Of a DNA stretch of 6,334 nucleotides, positions 6,150-6,334 are shown one piece after another. The notes beneath the pieces were generated by a model. The model saw only the letters and a program-made list of their open reading frames with translations. It ran no database searches and had not been told where the DNA came from. The position numbers were made by a program, and so were the translations under genes. Origin of the DNA: Actinomycetota bacterium (GTDB lineage: Bacteria > Actinomycetota > Actinomycetes > Nanopelagicales > Nanopelagicaceae). Positions within the stretch are counted from its first letter, which is position 1. Every line of letters starts with the position of its first letter. The DNA lies in NCBI GenBank assembly GCA_005777515.1, contig SXMA01000129.1, positions 1 through 6,334 of the forward strand, read 5' to 3'.

Positions 6150-6334
6150 ATGAGCGATGAAGTATTGAGTAGCTCGCTAACGCCTGAGGAAATTAGCGCC
6201 GAGCAGGCCTTAAGGCCAGAAACACTAAGAGATTTTGTAGGACAAAAGCGCGTAAAGGATCAAGTCGATCTGCTGCTTCGAGCAGCTAGGGAGCGCGGCG
6301 CTCCAGCAGATCACATTCTCTTTTCAGGCCCTCC
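6150..6334 (+). CDS. ruvB: Holliday junction DNA helicase RuvB, 3' end missing
   Basis: The AAA+ motor that drives branch migration with RuvA. Only the first 61 codons and two bases of the next are present; the window edge cuts the gene. The visible part begins MSDEVLSSSLTPEEISAEQ, a variable leader, then reaches the family signature LRPETLRDFVGQKRVKDQ (residues 21-38), the helical RAARERGAPADHILFSG and finally the GPP that opens the Walker A motif. The Walker A lysine itself lies beyond the window, so integrity of the ATPase cannot be judged. It starts 3 bp after ruvA and is preceded by a strong ribosome binding site. Confidence 0.95.
   Translation, partial: MSDEVLSSSLTPEEISAEQALRPETLRDFVGQKRVKDQVDLLLRAARERGAPADHILFSGP

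Noticed and set aside
1..6334. Search for CRISPR, tRNA/rRNA, insertion sequences or phage genes
   Set aside because: No repeats with regular spacers, cloverleaf-like sequences, transposase motifs or long terminal repeats were seen; almost all bases are in core genes.

Overview
The window is a compact stretch of chromosomal core genome with every gene on the + strand. Its order is pimA - LemA-like membrane protein - DUF3048 lipoprotein - pdxS - pdxT - yebC - ruvC - ruvA - ruvB. A phosphatidylinositol mannosyltransferase followed by pdxST, yebC and ruvCAB is a classic actinobacterial arrangement. Base composition by eye is only about mid-40s % GC, well below typical high-GC Actinobacteria. Genes are tightly packed, with overlapping or abutting ends. 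Together these suggest a small-genome actinobacterium of the freshwater planktonic type (acI / Nanopelagicales-like); the lineage is an inference from gene order and composition, not from a marker gene.

Region 1 (1-2647) is an envelope block. It holds a GT4 glycosyltransferase, best read as PimA and cut off at its 5' end by the window edge; a 171-residue single-pass membrane protein with LemA-like features; and a 325-residue lipoprotein of the DUF3048 (YerB-like) family. Stop and start codons overlap by 1 bp (TAATG) and 4 bp (ATGA), so the three are very probably translationally coupled.

Region 2 (2648-4951) starts after a 41-bp gap that carries a probable leaderless promoter. It encodes both subunits of the PLP synthase (pdxS, pdxT; 4-bp gap), then yebC (3-bp gap). 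Catalytic residues of both PLP synthase subunits are intact.

Region 3 (4952-6334) starts after a 34-bp gap with another possible leaderless promoter and two small dyads. It encodes the Holliday-junction machinery: RuvC resolvase (abutting ruvA), RuvA, and the first 61 codons of RuvB, cut by the 3' edge.

There are no RNA genes, mobile elements, CRISPR arrays or convincing terminators, and no gap above 41 bp. I looked for a new system and did not find one. The most noteworthy points are the two poorly characterised envelope genes coupled to pimA, the leaderless-type starts of pdxS and ruvC, and the small palindromes in front of ruvC. Several genes needed start corrections: the GTG at 34 is an internal codon, the LemA-like gene starts at 1158, and pdxS starts at 2689.
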